DNA of 64,000 nucleotides. It comes from Variovorax atrisoli 110B. Its GTDB lineage: Bacteria > Pseudomonadota > Gammaproteobacteria > Burkholderiales > Burkholderiaceae_C. Below are positions 52,651-62,619 of the stretch, in pieces. The stretch covers positions 310,001 through 374,000 of the forward strand of contig NZ_KB907453.1 of the NCBI RefSeq assembly GCF_000382045.1, in the 5' to 3' direction. The position numbers and the translations under genes are program-made. The notes beneath the pieces were generated by a model, which saw only the letters and a list, made by a program, of their open reading frames with translations, searched no databases and had not been told where the DNA came from. The first letter of the stretch is position 1. Every line of letters starts with the position of its first letter.

Positions 52651-52736
52651 ACACCGGGGAACCGGCTTTGCCGGGCCGCAGGTGTCGTCCCCTGAAAGGG
52701 GGGCGAAGCGACACGAAGGCGCGCGAAGACTGGAGG
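52651..52736 (+). repeat. REP-like dispersed repeat, copy C
   Basis: GGGGAACCGGCTTTGCCGGGCCGCAGG, GTCCCCTGAAAGGGG, GCGACACGAAGGCGCGCGAAG in the order of the other copies. It sits between convergent genes (crotonase and DUF2817). Confidence 0.8.
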
Positions 52737-53840
52737 TCAGCTCGCCTTCAACCCCTGCAGCGTCTGCAGCAGCACCACGCGCGTCTGCCCCAGGATCATT
52801 CCCTTCCACTCGTCGTTGTCGCAGTAGAAGGCGTCGCGCAGCCGCGTGCGGATCTCACGCTTCTGCGCCTCGGGGGCCTCGGGATGGCGGCGCAGCCAGG
52901 TGTCGGCGCGCAGGCGGTCCAGCACCTCGCCGTCGGGCAGGGTGCCGAACTCCAGGCCCATGGGCGCGATCTTCGCGTTCGGGCATTCGTCGTACGCGGT
53001 GGAGATCACAGGGCCTGATACATCGGCCGAGGCGGAGTCGCCTGCGAAGGGGGCGAACACGTCGGCGCCCCACCATGCGTGGGCGCGCGCCAGGTCTTCG
53101 GGGGTGTTGCGACCGGGGTAGATCTTCTCGCCGTGGCCGTAGGGGCCCAGGCCGGTGTGCACGTCGATCCAGCCCAGGTGCGTGGCCGAGGCGGCGTACT
53201 TGCGCAGGATCTTGCGGATGGTCCCGTTGCTCCACGAAGGCGCGGTGCCGCCGTAGAACAGGCCGTCGGGCGAGGTGTACTGGCCGCGCGTCACGGCGGC
53301 GCGGAAGGCGCGCATGCCGTGCTTCGCCACGTATGCGGCCATGGCCGCCTCGTCTGCGGGCGTCGGCGGCCAGGTGGCTGGCAGCACCAGGGGCTCGACC
53401 TCGGCGTACTCGGCGTTCACCGGAAGCGGCGCATTGAAGTCGATGTGGTTGCGGTTCAGGTCGATGTTGTCCTCGTTCGTGCGATGCAGGTGCGAGAAGC
53501 CGTGCGGGTTGATCGCGTGCACCAGCAGCAGCGAGACGCCGGCCTGCTCCAGCCGCGAGAGCAGGTCCGCGTCGTTGAGCGTGGCGATCTGCGTGCCCGA
53601 GCCGCAGAAGCCTTCGGGGCCGTGCGTGCCGGAACTCACGAGCAGCACTTTCTTCGCGTCGATGGCGCCGACCAGCGCGACGTCGGTGGCCAGCTCTTCG
53701 CCGAGCGCGCCCTTGTGAGCCTCCATCACGAACGACTCGACGGCGGCGCCGCGCTGCGCGGCGGCCTCGAGGAACTTGGCGCGGGCCTCGACGTAGGTGC
53801 CCGAGAAGAACCGCGTGGCGGCAGTGGGTTGTGCTTGCAT
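52737..53840 (-). CDS. DUF2817 family M14-like metallopeptidase
   Basis: A 367-residue protein of the zinc carboxypeptidase-like DUF2817 group. Zinc ligands are probably the His and Glu of [12 protein letters not shown] and the His in [21 protein letters not shown] is the substrate carboxylate-binding motif. It has no signal peptide, so it acts in the cytoplasm, perhaps on a peptide-like compound brought in by the MHS transporter encoded 37 bp upstream. Confidence 0.88.
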   Translation of the reverse strand: MQAQPTAATRFFSGTYVEARAKFLEAAAQRGAAVESFVMEAHKGALGEELATDVALVGAIDAKKVLLVSSGTHGPEGFCGSGTQIATLNDADLLSRLEQAGVSLLLVHAINPHGFSHLHRTNEDNIDLNRNHIDFNAPLPVNAEYAEVEPLVLPATWPPTPADEAAMAAYVAKHGMRAFRAAVTRGQYTSPDGLFYGGTAPSWSNGTIRKILRKYAASATHLGWIDVHTGLGPYGHGEKIYPGRNTPEDLARAHAWWGADVFAPFAGDSASADVSGPVISTAYDECPNAKIAPMGLEFGTLPDGEVLDRLRADTWLRRHPEAPEAQKREIRTRLRDAFYCDNDEWKGMILGQTRVVLLQTLQGLKAS

Positions 53841-53877
53841 GGGGTGGGAACTCCTGTGCTTGGAATGATGAAGGCCG

Positions 53878-55218
53878 TCAGGCGTTTGCGGTCGCGTGGG
53901 CGCCGGCGGCGTCGATGTCGCGGCCCGTATGGTCGCGCAGCCAGAGCAGGCCCAGCAGCGAGACCACCGTCATCGCCACCAGGTACCACGCCGGCGCGAG
54001 CTTGCTGCCCGTGGTGTTGAGCAGCCAGGTGCTGATGAAGGGCGCGAAGCCGCCGAAGAGGGCCACGCCCACGCTGTAGACCAGCGACATGCCGCTGGCG
54101 CGCACCGCCTTCGGGAACATCTCGGGCAGCATCGTGATGCCCGGCACCGTCTGCACCACCAGCCCGAAGCTGAACACGCCGAGCACCACGAACAGCACCG
54201 TGGGCGTCGGCGAGGCATTGAGCCACAGGAAGCCGGGGTAGATCAGCAGCGCCAGCGCGACGCGGCTCCAGACGATCAGCGTCTTGCGGCCCACCACGTC
54301 CGACAGCTTGCCGACGAAGGGTGCGAAGGCGAACGAGATCAGGCCGGTGAGCGCCGCGCCGAAGAGCGCCACCGATGGCGTGAAGCCGAGTTCGCGCACG
54401 GCGTAGGTCGGCATGTAGAAGGTCACGACGTACGCAGCCGTGGTGCCGCCGACCAGCGAAAGAATCGCCGCGAGCACCGTCCTGCCGTGCCGCGTGCAGA
54501 CGATCTTCAGGCTGCTCTCGCGCGGCGCGGCGGCCTCCTGGGGCGAGATGTGCAGCGATTCCTCCAGGTGGCGGCGGATGTACATGCCCACGGGCGCGAT
54601 CAGCATGCCGATGACGAAGGGAATGCGCCAGCCCCAGTTCTGCATCGATTCGGCCGACAGCGTGAAGGTCAGGAGGCCCACCACGACGGCACCGAGCATC
54701 ACGCCCAGGCCCTGGCTCGCGAACTGCCAGCTCGCCATGTAGCCGCGGTTGGCCGGGGTGGCGTGCTCCACCAGCAGCGTGGTCGATGCGCCCACTTCGC
54801 CGCCGGCCGAGAAACCCTGGATGAGCCGCGCCAGCACGATGACGATGGGCGCCGCGACGCCGATCGACGCGTAGGTGGGCGTGAAGGCGATCATGGCGCA
54901 GCCCAGCGCCATCAGGAAGATGGTGAGCGTCATGGCCTTCTTGCGGCCCGCGCGGTCGGCATACGCGCCGATGACGATGCCGCCCAGCGGCCGCATGATG
55001 AAGCCGACGCCGAAGCTGGCCACCGTCAGCAGCAGCTGGCCGTAGGAGCTGAACGTGGGGAAGAACAGCTTGCCGATCACGAGCGCCAGGAAGCCGTAGA
55101 CGGTGAAGTCGAAGAATTCCAGCCCGTTGCCGATGGTGGTGGCCACGATGGTCTGGCGGCGGCGCGCGGGGGAGGAGGGGGACGAGGAGGGCGCGGGCCG
55201 GTTGCTTGGGGTGCTCAT
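53878..55218 (-). CDS. MFS transporter, metabolite:H+ symporter (MHS) family
   Basis: A 446-residue symporter of the ShiA/ProP/KgtP branch. VATTIGNGLEFFDFTVYGFLALVIGKLFFP is the MHS first helix, then MRPLGGIVIGAYADRAGRKKAM (A-motif) and LIQGFSAGGEVGAST. It probably imports the compound processed by the DUF2817 hydrolase. Divergent from a LysR gene, which probably controls both. The N-terminal 20 residues are Ser/Pro-rich. Confidence 0.93.
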   Translation of the reverse strand: MSTPSNRPAPSSSPSSPARRRQTIVATTIGNGLEFFDFTVYGFLALVIGKLFFPTFSSYGQLLLTVASFGVGFIMRPLGGIVIGAYADRAGRKKAMTLTIFLMALGCAMIAFTPTYASIGVAAPIVIVLARLIQGFSAGGEVGASTTLLVEHATPANRGYMASWQFASQGLGVMLGAVVVGLLTFTLSAESMQNWGWRIPFVIGMLIAPVGMYIRRHLEESLHISPQEAAAPRESSLKIVCTRHGRTVLAAILSLVGGTTAAYVVTFYMPTYAVRELGFTPSVALFGAALTGLISFAFAPFVGKLSDVVGRKTLIVWSRVALALLIYPGFLWLNASPTPTVLFVVLGVFSFGLVVQTVPGITMLPEMFPKAVRASGMSLVYSVGVALFGGFAPFISTWLLNTTGSKLAPAWYLVAMTVVSLLGLLWLRDHTGRDIDAAGAHATANA

Positions 55219-55319
55219 GTGTCTCCAGTTGTGGATTGGCTTTTTTGGAATGGGTCTTCGCGGGTGTCGGTCGAAGGTCTGCGGGCCTGGCCGCGCCGGA
55301 TGCTAGAGATTCGCCGCTG

Positions 55320-55369
55320 TCATGAAAAGACAATAATTGGGCGTCGAAGATAACTTTTGGTTTTCATGA
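55320..55369. promoter_or_regulatory. Inverted repeat spanning the lysR start codon
   Basis: TCATGAAAA (55320-55328) and TTTTCATGA (55361-55369) are perfect nine-base reverse complements in the spacer between the divergent MHS and lysR genes. The right arm contains the lysR ATG. It is a candidate LysR regulator site. Confidence 0.5.
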
Positions 55370-56268
55370 AACCCAACCAGCTGCATGCCTTCGTGGCCGT
55401 GGTCGAGCAGTTGAGCATCCGCGCCGCCGCGCGCGTGCTGGGCATATCGCAGCCGGCCGTCACCAAGATCGTGCGCGAGCTGGAGCGCGAGGTCGGCGCG
55501 CCGCTGGTGGAGCGCAGCGTCAAGGGCGTGCAGCTCACCGAGTTCGGCAAGGCCTTCGCGCCGCGCGCCCGGCTGCTGCTGGCCGACATGCAGCGCGCCC
55601 GCGACGAGATTGCGCAGATCCGCGACGGGCTCACCGGCAAGGTGGCGCTGGCCGTCAGCACCTCCTTCGCGCTCACGGTGCTGCCGGCGGCCTTCAAGGA
55701 CTTCCATGCGCGCCTGCCGGCCGTCGACGTGCAGTTCAGCGAGACCGTGCTGCCCTGGATGCTGGCGCGCCTGCGCGAGGGCTCGCTCGATTTCGCGGTG
55801 GCGCACGTGGTGCCGGGGCGGCTCGATCCGCAATTCGAGGCGATGGAGCTCTTCCCGGTGAAGCTGGTGGTGGGCATGCGCGAGCGCCATCCGCTGCGCG
55901 GCAGCCGCTCGATCCGCGAGCTCTACAAGGCCGAATGGATTCTTCCGGGTGACGACCACTTCAGCGGCCGCGAGGCCGTGTCGCCCTTGCTGCCGCTGGG
56001 GCTGCCGCCGCCGGCGCGGGTGATCCAGGGGCAGTCGGTCACGGTGGCGCTGGCGCTGGTCGGGCAGATGGACCTGGTCGGCCTGTTCGTCGAGCCGCTG
56101 GCCACGCTGACCTTCAAGCGCCACGGCATCCGCCGCGTCGAGATCGAGGAAGAACTGCCTGTGCTGAACGTCTGCGTCATCAAGCGGCGCGGACAGCTGC
56201 TGACGCCGGCCGCGCAGCATTTCGTCGAATGCATCCAGCGGGCCTCGGCGGCGGCGATGGCTGGCTAG
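55366..56268 (+). CDS. LysR family transcriptional regulator
   Basis: A 300-residue regulator. The N-terminal HTH is KPNQLHAFVAVVEQLSIRAAARVLGISQPAVTKIVRELEREVGAPLVERSVKGVQLTEFG. The C-terminal two-lobe effector domain begins VALAVSTSFALTVLPAAF. An in-frame TTG at 55357 is possible, but the ATG is favoured. It probably controls the divergent transporter and hydrolase genes. The stop overlaps the convergent GST gene by three bases. Confidence 0.94.
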   Translation: MKPNQLHAFVAVVEQLSIRAAARVLGISQPAVTKIVRELEREVGAPLVERSVKGVQLTEFGKAFAPRARLLLADMQRARDEIAQIRDGLTGKVALAVSTSFALTVLPAAFKDFHARLPAVDVQFSETVLPWMLARLREGSLDFAVAHVVPGRLDPQFEAMELFPVKLVVGMRERHPLRGSRSIRELYKAEWILPGDDHFSGREAVSPLLPLGLPPPARVIQGQSVTVALALVGQMDLVGLFVEPLATLTFKRHGIRRVEIEEELPVLNVCVIKRRGQLLTPAAQHFVECIQRASAAAMAG

Positions 56269-56921
56269 CGCGGCGGAGGGAAGTCGACGCCGGCCTCACC
56301 CGGCTTCCAGGGCTCGTACTTCTGCATGGCGCGCTCGAAGAGCTCGCAGGCGATCCAGCTCGACAGCCAAGCCTGCAGGCGCGGCCAGGGCTGCGAGTCG
56401 AACCATGCCTGATCGACCATCGCGAACTGGCGCACGAAGGGCATGACGGCGGCATCGGCCAGCGTCGCGTGCGAGGCGGCCAGTTGCGGCGATGCGCTCA
56501 GCCTGGCTTCCAGGTCGCGCAGGAAGGCGGAGCCGCGCTCGCGTGCGGTCTCGCCGCCGTCCGCGTGGCGCTCGGGGTACTTGTAGCGGTCGAGCTGGGA
56601 CTTGAACTCGTCGTCGCACCTCGCTACCAGCGCGAGCATGTCCTGCAGGGTGCCCGTGCCGGGCTGCAGCCAGCGCAGCGGGTCGCCGCGGCGCAGGGCC
56701 CACAGCATCACGTCGAGGCTCTGCTCCAGCACCGATTCGTCTTGCGCGATCAACACCGGCACCGTGCCCTTGGGCGAGGCCGCGAGCATCTCGGCCGGCT
56801 TGTTCCGAAGCACCACCTCGCGCAGCTCGCAGCGCTGCCCTGCGGCGACCAGCGCGAGGCGAGCCCGCATTGCATAGGGGCAGCGACGGAACGAGTAGAG
56901 AACGGGCAGGGCGAAAGGCAT
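56265..56921 (-). CDS. Glutathione S-transferase-like protein
   Basis: A 218-residue GST-fold protein. The thioredoxin-like N-terminal domain begins LPVLYSFRRCPYAMRARLAL with a CPYA active-site-like motif. PKGTVPVLIAQDESVLEQSLDVMLW holds the cis-proline and the glutathione gamma-glutamate site. The C-terminal helical domain follows. CPYA is found in omega-like and glutaredoxin-type GSTs. Convergent with lysR, divergent from araC. Confidence 0.92.
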   Translation of the reverse strand: MPFALPVLYSFRRCPYAMRARLALVAAGQRCELREVVLRNKPAEMLAASPKGTVPVLIAQDESVLEQSLDVMLWALRRGDPLRWLQPGTGTLQDMLALVARCDDEFKSQLDRYKYPERHADGGETARERGSAFLRDLEARLSASPQLAASHATLADAAVMPFVRQFAMVDQAWFDSQPWPRLQAWLSSWIACELFERAMQKYEPWKPGEAGVDFPPPR

Positions 56922-56990
56922 TCGGTTCTGAGGGGCGGAGCTGGGGATTTTCGGGCATGCCGGGGCCGGTTTTCCCGACAATCGGACCCC

Positions 56991-57860
56991 ATGGCCGATC
57001 GCCTCTTCCTCCGGCTCGACGACGACCCGCTGCATGGTCCGGAATCGGGCGCGCCTGCCGGCACGCTGCGCGCATTTCCGGTGGCGGCAGCGCTGCGCGG
57101 GCATGTCTCGCATCTCATGCTGTGCCGCGAGAACCTTGCCGACGGCCAAGAGGTGCGCGAGCGCGTGTTGCCTGACGGCGCCGTGCGGCTGATCTTCAAC
57201 TTCGGCGATGCCCCCTTCGTCGGGGACGAGCAGGGGCAGGCGGTGGAGGCCGTCGGTGCCTCGACCACGCCGGTCGTGTTGCGCATGCGGCGGAAGGTGG
57301 AGGGCCTCTCCGTCACCCTCCGCCCTGGTGCCGCCGCCGCGCTGCTGGGACTGCCGGCCGGAGAGATCGGCGGTACGGCGGTGCATCTCGACGAGCTCTG
57401 GCAGGGCGAAGGCGTGGAACTGCTCGAACGCATGACCGAAGCGCGTGACGACGCGGCGCGGGTGGCGCTGCTGCAGGCCGTGCTGCTGCGCAGGCTCCGC
57501 GATGGCGATGCCGGGGGCAACGCTGCCGTCATGCGAGCGGCGCAGCTCATCGCGGAGGCCGATGGGCGGCGTCCGTTGCGCGAGGTGGCTGCCGCCGTCG
57601 GCGTGGGCGAGCGGCGCCTGCAGCAGCTCTTCCATGCCCACGTGGGGCTTTCGCCGCGCGCATGGAGCCGGCTTGCGCGCATGCACGGCTGCCTGCGCGC
57701 ACTGCGGCAGCAGCCCTCGCCGGCCTGGGCCGAGGTGGCGCTGGAGGGTGGCTTCTACGACCAGTCGCACCTGGTCAACGAGTTCCGCGCGTTGTGCGGC
57801 GTCACGCCGACCGAGTTCCTCGACCAGGCGGCTTCGGGTTCTTCCAAGACGGCGGGTTGA
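56991..57860 (+). CDS. AraC family transcriptional regulator
   Basis: A 289-residue regulator. The C-terminal double HTH is RRPLREVAAAVGVGERRLQQLFHAHVGLSPRAWSRLARMHGCL with a second helix pair at WAEVALEGGFYDQSHLVNEFRALCGVTPTEFL. The N-terminal half resembles the DUF6597-type ligand domain (VLPDGAVRLIFNFGD). The effector is unknown. The SDR gene follows after 53 bp. Confidence 0.93.
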   Translation: MADRLFLRLDDDPLHGPESGAPAGTLRAFPVAAALRGHVSHLMLCRENLADGQEVRERVLPDGAVRLIFNFGDAPFVGDEQGQAVEAVGASTTPVVLRMRRKVEGLSVTLRPGAAAALLGLPAGEIGGTAVHLDELWQGEGVELLERMTEARDDAARVALLQAVLLRRLRDGDAGGNAAVMRAAQLIAEADGRRPLREVAAAVGVGERRLQQLFHAHVGLSPRAWSRLARMHGCLRALRQQPSPAWAEVALEGGFYDQSHLVNEFRALCGVTPTEFLDQAASGSSKTAG

Positions 57861-57913
57861 GCGTTGGCTATCTTCATCCGCTCTCAGGCAAAAGGATCGA
57901 AGGAGCCATCAGG

Positions 57914-58816
57914 ATGAACGACGAAGAAAAGACGCCAGGCCGACCACTGAAGGACTGCGTGGCGGTCGTGACCGGCGCGAGCCGCGGCGCGGGGCGCGGC
58001 ATCGCGGTGGAGCTCGGCGCGGCCGGCGCCACCGTGTACGTCACAGGCCGCAGCACGCGCGAGCGGCCCGCCGACACCTACGGCCAGCTGATGGCCCTGT
58101 CGGACCTGGCGGCGCTGCCCGGCAGCATCGACGACACGGCGGACGAGGTCACGCGCATGGGCGGGCGCGGCATTGCGGTGCGCTGCGACCACACCAGCGA
58201 GGACGACGTGGCCTCGCTCTTCGCCCGCGTGGAGCGCGAGGCAGGCCGCATCGACCTGCTCGTGAACAACGCCTGGGGTGGTCACGAGACCTTCAACGGC
58301 GTGTTCGAGGCGCCGTTCTGGGAGCACCCGCTGTCGAACTGGGACTCGATGTTCGACCGCGGCGTGCGCAACCACCTTCTGGCCAGCCGCTGCGCCGCAC
58401 CGCTGATGGTGCGGCAGAAGAAGGGCCTGATCGCCACCACCACCTTCTGGGACCGCGGCCGCTACGTGCGCGGCAGCCTCTTCTACGACCTGGCCAAGGC
58501 GTCGATGACGCGGCTGGCCTTCGGCATGGCGCAGGACCTGAAGCCGCACGGCGTGGCCTCAGTGGCGGTGTCGCCCGGCTGGATGCGCACGGAGTTCGTG
58601 CTGGCCGCCTACAAGACCGACGAGGCCCACTGGCAGGAACGCTCCGAGCTTGCTCGCACCGAGTCGCCGCACTATCTCGGGCGGGCGATCGCTGCGCTGG
58701 CCGGCGACCCGCACGTGATCGACAAGAGCGGCGAGGTGCTGCGCGTGGCCGACCTTGCGCGCGAATACGGCTTCACCGACATCGACGGGAGGCAGGTGGC
58801 GGCGTTCGAGATGTAG
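57914..58816 (+). CDS. SDR family oxidoreductase
   Basis: A 300-residue NAD(P)-dependent enzyme. The glycine motif is TGASRGAGRG near residue 22. NNAWGG replaces the usual NNAG, and YDLAK gives the catalytic Tyr and Lys. The region DTYGQLMALSDLAALPGSIDDTADEVTRMG is an insert not found in classic SDRs. It is probably controlled by the AraC regulator encoded before it. Substrate unknown. Confidence 0.9.
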   Translation: MNDEEKTPGRPLKDCVAVVTGASRGAGRGIAVELGAAGATVYVTGRSTRERPADTYGQLMALSDLAALPGSIDDTADEVTRMGGRGIAVRCDHTSEDDVASLFARVEREAGRIDLLVNNAWGGHETFNGVFEAPFWEHPLSNWDSMFDRGVRNHLLASRCAAPLMVRQKKGLIATTTFWDRGRYVRGSLFYDLAKASMTRLAFGMAQDLKPHGVASVAVSPGWMRTEFVLAAYKTDEAHWQERSELARTESPHYLGRAIAALAGDPHVIDKSGEVLRVADLAREYGFTDIDGRQVAAFEM

Positions 58817-58852
58817 CGCCACCGGCTCCGGCCGGCCGGGCGAATACTGCGC

Positions 58853-59287
58853 TCAGTACGAACGCAGGGCGATTCCCCATCGCCCGTCGATGCGCAGCAC
58901 GATCCACAGGTTGACGTGCGTGCTGAGCACCGCGCCCGCCGCGTCGCGCCGGGTATAGGTGACGACGAAGTGAACCTTGTCGCTGGCGACCAGCACCGGC
59001 TCCTTCTTCTCGTACCGGGTGAGGGCCCAGCCAGTGGCTTTCAGCTTCTCGAAGAAGTCGTGCGGATGTCGGCCCGGCTCGGCCCACTCGAGCCGCTGCG
59101 CGCCCGACAGCATCACGTGCGGGAAGTGCAGCTCGGCATCCATGCCGCTGGTGTCCGATGCGTTGAAGGCGGCGGTGAATCGGTCGAGGCAGGCCGAGGC
59201 GGCATCCACCTCCGCGGCACGGGGTTCGCCGGAGGGCGGTGGGGCGACGAAGGCGGAGAAATCGGAGAAATCGGAGCGGCCGGTCAT
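58853..59287 (-). CDS. NTF2/SnoaL-like fold protein
   Basis: A 144-residue cone-fold protein. [31 protein letters not shown] is the usual N-terminal helix of SnoaL-like proteins, and [32 protein letters not shown] follow. No active-site residues can be assigned. The start is 38 bp from the first of the zinc-type dyads, so the gene may be co-regulated with the divergent zigA-like gene. Confidence 0.82.
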   Translation of the reverse strand: MTGRSDFSDFSAFVAPPPSGEPRAAEVDAASACLDRFTAAFNASDTSGMDAELHFPHVMLSGAQRLEWAEPGRHPHDFFEKLKATGWALTRYEKKEPVLVASDKVHFVVTYTRRDAAGAVLSTHVNLWIVLRIDGRWGIALRSY

Positions 59288-59324
59288 GCCGCCGATGGTA
59301 GGCCAGGGCGCTGGCGTCCCGATA

Positions 59325-59343
59325 AACGCAACGCAGTTGCATT
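59325..59343. promoter_or_regulatory. Candidate Zur box 1
   Basis: AACGCAAC-GCA-GTTGCATT is an 8-3-8 dyad with one mismatch. It lies upstream of the zigA-like gene and 38 bp before the divergent SnoaL-like start. The same pattern recurs at 59354 and before the Fur-family gene (61287). Confidence 0.6.
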
Positions 59344-59353
59344 GGATTCATAT

Positions 59354-59372
59354 AATGCAATTCTGTTGCATA
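59354..59372. promoter_or_regulatory. Candidate Zur box 2
   Basis: AATGCAAT-TCT-GTTGCATA repeats the pattern of box 1 at a 29-bp distance and ends 15 bp before the zigA-like start. A -10-like TATAAT (59351-59356) overlaps it, as expected for repression. Confidence 0.6.
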
Positions 59373-59387
59373 TATGGAGCCCGCCCC

Positions 59388-60581
<1,194 letters not shown>

Positions 60582-60600
60582 GCTGATATCTCTGCGGGAA

Positions 60601-60687
60601 TGCCGCGGAACCGGCTTTGCCGGGCCGCAGGCATTGCCCCTTGCAAGGGGGTTGGCGAAGCGACACGAAGTGCGCGCAGCCTGGGGG
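60601..60687 (+). repeat. REP-like dispersed repeat, copy D1
   Basis: GCGGAACCGGCTTTGCCGGGCCGCAGG, GCCCCTTGCAAGGGG, GGCGAAGCGACACGAAGTGCGCGCAGCC in the order of the other copies. Confidence 0.85.
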
Positions 60688-60698
60688 TGAGGCCAAGG

Positions 60699-60790
60699 TC
60701 TCCGCGGAACCGGCTTTGCCGGGCCGCAGGCATTGCCCCCCTGCAAGGCGGTTGGCGAAGCGACACGCAGCGCGCGCAGCCTTGGGGGGC
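60699..60790 (+). repeat. REP-like dispersed repeat, copy D2, tandem with D1
   Basis: The same blocks as D1 in the same direction, 98 bp further on, with few differences. It is the second half of a tandem pair between the convergent zigA-like and Fur-family genes. Confidence 0.85.
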
Positions 60791-60797
60791 TGCCTTG

Positions 60798-61271
60798 TTA
60801 CCTCGCGCAGTCGCCGCAGGTGCCGTGAAGGGTGAGGGCGGTGTGGCGCGTGTCGATGCCCTGCTTGCGCAGCGCCCGGCCCAGCCGCCCCATCACCTTC
60901 GGCAGTTCCGGGTCGGAGGGCAGGGCCAGCACCTTGTGGCACTGGTCGCATTCGAAGGTGTTGCCCGACTCGGCCTCCACGTGGCGCGAGAAGCGGTTGA
61001 CGCGGTCGGCGCCCACGCGGCGGTCGCACAGGCCGGCCTCGACGAGGCGGTCGAGCACACGGTAGACCGTCACCCGGTCGGGCGCCTCGCCGGCGGCGGC
61101 GGTATAGGCGGCGGCCACTTCCTCGTGCGTCAGGGGCTGCGAGCTGTGCTCCAGCAGCTCTAGCACGGTCTGGGCGGCGCGCGTCACGCGCAGGCCGCTC
61201 TCGCGCAGCAGGGTTTCGCTGTCGAACGGGGCTGCGCGCTGGGGCTTCGGATGCGAGGTCGGGGTCTTCAT
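60798..61271 (-). CDS. zur: Fur family transcriptional regulator, probable Zur
   Basis: A 157-residue metalloregulator. The N-terminal winged helix is RESGLRVTRAAQTVLELLEHSSQPLTHEEVAAAYTAAAGEAPDRVTVYRVLDRLVEAGL. The structural zinc site is FECDQCHKVLALP plus CGDC near the end. The context next to a zinc-type CobW gene and the shared operator pattern favour Zur over Fur. A copy of the dyad lies 16-34 bp before its start, so autoregulation is probable. Confidence 0.85.
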   Translation of the reverse strand: MKTPTSHPKPQRAAPFDSETLLRESGLRVTRAAQTVLELLEHSSQPLTHEEVAAAYTAAAGEAPDRVTVYRVLDRLVEAGLCDRRVGADRVNRFSRHVEAESGNTFECDQCHKVLALPSDPELPKVMGRLGRALRKQGIDTRHTALTLHGTCGDCAR

Positions 61272-61286
61272 GCGGTCTTCTTGCGA

Positions 61287-61305
61287 AACGCCATTGTGTT
61301 GCATC
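61287..61305. promoter_or_regulatory. Candidate Zur box 3, before the Fur-family gene
   Basis: AACGCCAT-TGT-GTTGCATC shares the GTTGCAT half site and the AACGC start with boxes 1 and 2. It lies 16 bp upstream of the start of the regulator gene. Confidence 0.5.
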
Positions 61306-61473
61306 CCGGGGCGGCGAGGGTAGGGGCGGAGGAAATGACCTGCCTGGCGAAGTTCCGCCCGGCCCGGGCGCATATGCCGGAATGCGCCTAAGCATCTGAC
61401 GAATGGGTCGTTCGCCTGCGCGCCGCGGCGCGACAGAATCGCGCCCTTTGTCTTCTGCGATCGAAAGTCCCCC

Positions 61474-62484
61474 ATGCGTGCCCCCCTGCGTGCCCATTCT
61501 TTCCTGTCGAAGCTGCTCAAGCCGGTCCTGCTGCTGGGGGTCTGTGCTTCCCTGGCGGTGGCGGCGCAGGCGCAACCGGCCGCGGCGGCCTATCCGTCGA
61601 AGCCCGTGCACATCACCGTGGCGAACACGCCCGGCAGCTCGCCCGACGTGCTGGCGCGCTACCTGGGACAGCGGCTGTCGGAGCAGTGGAAGCAGCCGGT
61701 GGTCGTCGACAACCGCGCGGGCGCGGGCGGCATCCTGGCGGCCGACGGGCTGGCCAAGGCGCAGCCCGACGGCTATTCGCTGCTGGTGGGCGCCGACGGG
61801 CCCATCACCATCCTCCCCAACCTCCAGCCCGGCCTTCCCTATGACGCGCGGCGCGATCTGGTGCCGGTGGTGTCGCTCGGGCAGATCGACTTCGTGCTGG
61901 TCGCCAATCCGAAGACGGGCTTCCGCACCGTGGCCGACTTCGTGCGCGCGGCCAAGGCCAGGCCGGGGCACATCAACTACGCCTCCGCCGGCAACGGCAG
62001 CCCGCAGCAGCTGAGCATGGAGCTGCTCAAGCAGAAGGCGGGCATCTATGTCACCCACATCCCGTACCGCGGCGGCCCGCTGGGCATGCAGGACGTGATC
62101 GCGGGGCAGGTCGACGTGATGTTCATCGCGGTCGGGCCGGCGCTGCCGCACATCCGCAGCGGCCGGCTGGTGGCGCTGGGCACCAGCGGCGAGAAGCGCC
62201 ATGCGCTGCTGCCCGAGGTGCCGACCGTGGCCGAGAGCTACAAGGGCTATCGCTCGGGCACGTGGTTCGGCCTGTTCGCGCCGGCGCGCACGCCGCAGCC
62301 GGTGCTCGACGCCATCGCCTCAGAGGCCGGGCGCATCGTGCAGGCCCCGGCCGCGCGCGCCGAACTCGCCGCGCAGGGCATCGAGGCCACGGGCTATGCG
62401 CAGCGCCAGTTCCAGACGCAGGTGGCAGCCGAGTACGAGCGCTACGCGCAGATCGTCAAGGCCGTCGGCATCAAGGCCGAATAG
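61474..62484 (+). CDS. Bug-family tripartite tricarboxylate transporter substrate-binding protein
   Basis: A 336-residue periplasmic protein with a signal peptide ending near AAQAQPA. AYPSKPVHITVANTPGSSPDVLARYLG replaces the usual Bug start, and VDNRAGAGGILAADGLAKAQPDGYSLLVG is the ligand loop. YVTHIPYRGGPLGMQDVIAGQVDVMF is the second family block. No TctAB genes lie adjacent. The ligand is unknown, probably a carboxylic acid. Confidence 0.94.
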   Translation: MRAPLRAHSFLSKLLKPVLLLGVCASLAVAAQAQPAAAAYPSKPVHITVANTPGSSPDVLARYLGQRLSEQWKQPVVVDNRAGAGGILAADGLAKAQPDGYSLLVGADGPITILPNLQPGLPYDARRDLVPVVSLGQIDFVLVANPKTGFRTVADFVRAAKARPGHINYASAGNGSPQQLSMELLKQKAGIYVTHIPYRGGPLGMQDVIAGQVDVMFIAVGPALPHIRSGRLVALGTSGEKRHALLPEVPTVAESYKGYRSGTWFGLFAPARTPQPVLDAIASEAGRIVQAPAARAELAAQGIEATGYAQRQFQTQVAAEYERYAQIVKAVGIKAE

Positions 62485-62619
62485 CAACGTTTCGCCCCCG
62501 GAGGTAACGGCGGGGCCGCACATCGAAACGATGTGCAAGTCGGCCTACCGCCCGTTTCGGAGCGCCGGACCGGGATGCGCTAAGGTCCGGGCATCCGTTC
62601 CCGAATACCCTTGCCGACC

